Program-made: the position numbers and the translations under genes
The notes under the pieces: generated by a model
Told to the model about the DNA's origin: nothing
What the model saw: only the letters and a program-made list of their open reading frames with translations
Databases searched by the model: none
Shown: one piece after another, positions 6,102 to 8,268 of the stretch
Numbering within the stretch: position 1 is the first letter of the stretch
How the letters are laid out: each line of letters starts with the position of its first letter
Assembly: GCA_002385665.1 (NCBI GenBank)
Contig: DGDX01000049.1
Span: forward strand, 880 to 9,147
DNA from: Firmicutes bacterium UBA3941
GTDB taxonomy: Bacteria; Bacillota; Clostridia; Caldicoprobacterales; UBA3941
Reading direction: 5' to 3'
Length of the DNA stretch: 8,268 nucleotides

Positions 6102-6329
6102 ATGAGGCTATCAAAGAAAGTAGCGGCTGTATCAAATGAATGTGTCGCATGCGGGTCTTGTGAAAAGGTATGCCCCTTGGGAGCCATATCCATATTCAGA
6201 GGTCTATATGCCCTTGTGGATAGGAATAAATGCATTGGCTGCGGGAAATGCCAGAAGATATGTCCAGCATCGGTGATATCAATCATTGACAGGGAGGAAC
6301 AAAATGAGAAGAAAGAAATACTGGTATGA
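6102..6329 (+). CDS. 2x[4Fe-4S] ferredoxin
   Basis: This small electron carrier has 75 residues and two complete cluster motifs: Cys14, 17, 20 and 24 (CVACGSCEKVCP) and Cys44, 47, 50 and 54 (CIGCGKCQKICP). Each supplies three ligands to one cluster and the fourth Cys to the other, as in bacterial-type ferredoxins. A basic N-terminus and an acidic/basic tail (DREEQNEKKEILV) flank the core. The start follows a strong GGGAGG ribosome binding site. The last 26 nt overlap the start of the next gene, and that gene's ribosome binding site lies inside this one, so the two are translationally linked. The ferredoxin probably passes electrons to or from that membrane partner. It is one of many small clostridial ferredoxins, so the partner is an inference from gene order. 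Confidence 0.93.
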   Translation: MRLSKKVAAVSNECVACGSCEKVCPLGAISIFRGLYALVDRNKCIGCGKCQKICPASVISIIDREEQNEKKEILV

Positions 6330-6879
6330 TTATCTATGGATTGCGTCCGGACTTTATATAATTTTAGGTTTTTTTAATATACTCTTTGCCTGGCTGGGCC
6401 TTATTTGCTTTATAGTACCCTTGCTGATATCGGTTATCAGCGGAAGCAAGGCCTATTGCAACCGCTACTGCGGACGCGGGCAACTCTTTGAACTTCTGGG
6501 TAACAGGTTTAAACTTTCCAGAAATCGGGATATACCACCTTGGCTGCGTTCCAAATGGTTTCGTTATGGCTTTTTGGCCTTCTTTATGATCATGTTCTTT
6601 AACATGCTCTTAAATACCTGGTTGGTCTTTTCAGGGGTGAGGGACCTTAAGGAAGTTGTCACCCTGCTTTGGACATTCAAACTTCCATGGCACTGGGCAA
6701 ACACCACCCCGGTCCCTTCCTGGATTGCCCAATTTGCATTCGGATTTTACAGCGTGATGCTGACGTCCACATTTCTGGGCCTGGTCACAATGGTATTATA
6801 TAAGCCGCGCAGCTGGTGCGTCTACTGCCCCATGGGGACTATGACCCAGGGAATATGCAGGCTGAAATACAAGGGCTAA
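6304..6879 (+). CDS. small membrane protein with paired cysteine motifs, Fer4_5 (NapH/CcoG)-like
   Basis: From the ATG at 6304 the protein has 191 residues; AGGGAGG lies 7 nt upstream, which is why this start is preferred over the in-frame TTG at 6286. Hydrophobic segments at about 10-33, 34-46, 88-112 and 143-168 suggest four membrane helices. Two cysteine motifs sit at helix ends on what may be the same side: Cys52 and Cys56 (CNRYCGRGQLF) and Cys172, Cys175 and Cys185 (WCVYCPMGTMTQGIC). This layout recalls the membrane domain of the NapH/NosR/CcoG polyferredoxin family, where CxxxCP motifs are involved in electron transfer, but the cytoplasmic [4Fe-4S] domain is missing and is here supplied by the separate ferredoxin overlapping its start. 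I know similar clostridial proteins annotated only as 4Fe-4S binding protein. Role in membrane-linked electron transfer is inferred; substrate unknown. Confidence 0.82.
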   Translation: MRRKKYWYDYLWIASGLYIILGFFNILFAWLGLICFIVPLLISVISGSKAYCNRYCGRGQLFELLGNRFKLSRNRDIPPWLRSKWFRYGFLAFFMIMFFNMLLNTWLVFSGVRDLKEVVTLLWTFKLPWHWANTTPVPSWIAQFAFGFYSVMLTSTFLGLVTMVLYKPRSWCVYCPMGTMTQGICRLKYKG

Positions 6880-6890
6880 GCTATAAGTAG

Positions 6891-6928
6891 AGAGCTGACA
6901 GAAAAGCCATAGCCTGACTGTCAGCTCT
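6891..6928. terminator. hairpin between converging genes, possibly a weak terminator
   Basis: The perfect 11-bp arms AGAGCTGACAG (6891-6901) and CTGTCAGCTCT (6918-6928) enclose a 16-nt loop. It follows the membrane-protein stop by 11 nt and overlaps the last codons and stop of the converging gene. Neither strand has a following T-run, so it may act as an RNA 3'-end stabiliser or a transcription-collision point rather than a classic intrinsic terminator. Confidence 0.55.
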
Positions 6929-7928
6929 GGCCCTTCCTTCCCACTCCTGCCGGGAACTCTTCCACAAAATTGATTTTCTGAGCTTCTTCTTTAGTAACCG
7001 GAGTTTTGGTCCAGTCAATTGTACGCTCCAGGCCTGCATAATCACATATGCGGATAGAACACAGCAAGCCATCGTCTCCTCTTTCATAAGCTGAAACCCC
7101 GGATATGGCAATTCTGGCTCTTTCCTCCTGTCCTGCCCTTGAAACGATATGTACCCACTCTATAACGCAGGTACGCCCGTCATCGATTATGGTCTCATAA
7201 CGCATGCCTACGCACCTTGGGATATATCCTGCCATATACTCAAATTTTGCCCTGAGCTCTTCCGGTGTTTCCGCCGGCTTGTGATCCGGATCTTCCGGCT
7301 CATAGCCTCCAAATTTGCATCCCTCTCCCATACAGGCAAGAATTCTGTCCACATCCAAAGCAGGTACATGATGGAGTGCCTCATAATATTCCCTGACAGC
7401 CCCGGTCAGCAGACCCGGGTCTCCCATTTCAAGATGGGCTGACTTAAACAGGGGTTTTCTATATGCCTGAAGTCCCGGTACAAAGGAGCAATGGCAGTAG
7501 ATGCGTACTTCATCCAGGGTATCCTGGGTTCTCAAATCTGCTACTACAAACATGGGAACTTGTTCTATTTCACCGTTGACAGTAAAGTCAATCTGCAGTT
7601 CCGTAACGGAACGGCCGTTTGCCCTTGTCTGGACCACCGGAATTACCTTCCCTTCATCGGCATGAAATGTGGAAAGCCAGGTCCTTACAAACTCACGGAC
7701 ACCTTCAAGGCCTTCGAACCTTCTGTATGGTGTATCAATAACGCAGGGTGTATTCCCAAAGAGCTTTTTTTCGAAGAAGAGGGCTACAGCCGCATCTTCA
7801 TCCCCTTCACAGGCTGCCCTTATAAGACGGAGCTCGGCATAGCTTTCGTCTATTGGATGTTGAGGCCCCTTGTATAGCCTTGCAAGTGAGCAGCTTTTTC
7901 TGATTTTCCCGGTAGACATGTCAAACAC
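6921..7928 (-). CDS. protein with two tandem NTF2/SnoaL-like domains, function unknown
   Basis: The 335 residues seem to hold two NTF2/SnoaL-like alpha+beta cone folds. The first (about 30-155) has the typical helical start ELRLIRAACEGDEDAAVALF, the segment RRFEGLEGVREFVRTWLSTF and the strands VTELQIDFTVNGEIEQVPMF. The second (about 175-310) has GAVREYYEALHHVPALDVDR, then the strands CVIEWVHIVSR and ARIAISGVSAYE. Such folds serve as hydrolases, isomerases, dehydratases or binding modules; no catalytic set can be assigned, and the domain calls rest on pattern alone. There is no signal peptide or membrane segment, so it is probably cytoplasmic. The GTG at 7928 follows AAAGGA closely (3-6 nt); an in-frame ATG at 7919 with a 12-nt spacing is the alternative. 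It faces the ferredoxin operon and shares a hairpin with it at the 3' end. The DUF1653 gene upstream is on the same strand. Confidence 0.75.
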   Translation of the reverse strand: MFDMSTGKIRKSCSLARLYKGPQHPIDESYAELRLIRAACEGDEDAAVALFFEKKLFGNTPCVIDTPYRRFEGLEGVREFVRTWLSTFHADEGKVIPVVQTRANGRSVTELQIDFTVNGEIEQVPMFVVADLRTQDTLDEVRIYCHCSFVPGLQAYRKPLFKSAHLEMGDPGLLTGAVREYYEALHHVPALDVDRILACMGEGCKFGGYEPEDPDHKPAETPEELRAKFEYMAGYIPRCVGMRYETIIDDGRTCVIEWVHIVSRAGQEERARIAISGVSAYERGDDGLLCSIRICDYAGLERTIDWTKTPVTKEEAQKINFVEEFPAGVGRKGQS

Positions 7929-8038
7929 TCATCCTTTCTCATTCAGCAAATTCATTATTACTTGTTTAGATAATTCCTAATAACTAATAATAATCGAATT
8001 GTAATGGTTAACTTATCGCAAAGAGAAATCTTCCGTAG

Positions 8039-8268
8039 TTATTCCCTGGACTCTTCAAATCTGTTTACCAAGGCTCCATTAACTTCAACCTGATCCAAAA
8101 ACATATCAAGTGGTCGTGCCCAGATCTCCATATCACCGTATAATGCCTGATAAACAACAAGTTCTTCCAAGGTTTCTGAATGCTTGGCTATATGTAAAAC
8201 AAGATATTCCCTGCCCTTAAAATGCCTATATTTCCTACCAATTTTTAAGTTGCGATTATTTGCTCCTT
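8039..8268 (-). CDS. DUF1653 domain protein, 5' end cut by the window
   Basis: The complement is open from the right edge to a TAA at 8041-8039, giving the last 75 or so residues. It contains the DUF1653 signature: KYRHFKGREYLVLHIAKHSE, then LEELVVYQALYGD and WARPLDMFLDQVE, ending VNRFEESRE. DUF1653 is a small bacterial domain of unknown biochemical role, often a free-standing protein of about 70-80 residues. No ATG, GTG or TTG is in frame at the domain's usual N-terminus before the edge (the first visible residues read GANNRNLKIG), so the start lies outside: either a few codons away or in an N-terminal domain fused to DUF1653. The gap to the next gene (7929-8038) is A/T-rich with no convincing terminator, so read-through into the NTF2-like gene is possible. 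Confidence 0.85.
   Translation of the reverse strand, partial: GANNRNLKIGRKYRHFKGREYLVLHIAKHSETLEELVVYQALYGDMEIWARPLDMFLDQVEVNGALVNRFEESRE

Noticed and set aside
6008..6286. Leftward 92-codon open frame across the ferredoxin gene
   Set aside because: It is a shadow of the cysteine-rich ferredoxin and runs through its promoter.
7149..7877. Two rightward open frames inside the NTF2-like gene
   Set aside because: Both are antisense to a longer frame with coherent protein character.

Overview
The window reads as chromosome of an anaerobic, low-to-mid GC Firmicute, most likely class Clostridia. The evidence is strong GGAGG-type ribosome binding sites, A/T-rich intergenic DNA with sigma-A-like promoters, a LysM-G5-NlpC/P60 cell-wall hydrolase of the type common in Clostridia, and a 2x[4Fe-4S] clostridial-type ferredoxin. 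The species cannot be named from sequence alone. No mobile element, phage gene, CRISPR array, tRNA or rRNA is visible.

Layout from left to right. Positions 1-2058 are leftward: a MATE-family transporter gene followed 49 bp later by a macro-domain gene that runs off the left edge, probably one operon. Positions 2059-2358 are a divergent control region of about 300 bp with several palindromes, an A/T-rich tract and a good promoter for the rightward gene. Positions 2359-3753 encode a secreted NlpC/P60 peptidoglycan endopeptidase with LysM and G5 domains, ended by a strong bidirectional terminator that also serves the converging gene. Positions 3900-5395 are leftward: an HxlR-like winged-helix regulator (5087-5395) and then an ADP-ribosylglycohydrolase-family protein that has its own promoter.

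A rightward block begins at 5426: a Dps/ferritin-like protein divergent from the regulator and closed by its own terminator, then a strong promoter driving a ferredoxin that overlaps by 26 nt a small membrane protein with cysteine motifs. Two leftward genes close the window: a protein that looks like two fused NTF2/SnoaL-like domains, and the C-terminal part of a DUF1653 protein cut by the right edge.

Three themes stand out. First, two ADP-ribose-related proteins (macro domain and ADP-ribosylglycohydrolase) lie within 5 kb, both with changes in the canonical catalytic motif. Second, the HxlR-like regulator, Dps and ferredoxin/membrane pair form a neighbourhood suggestive of redox or iron handling, with operator-like palindromes at each promoter. 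Third, the ferredoxin/membrane pair is the best candidate for an uncharacterised small system: it looks like a minimal electron-transfer module whose partner is not in the window. The MATE gene also seems to lack a standard start codon at the place where its ribosome binding site points.
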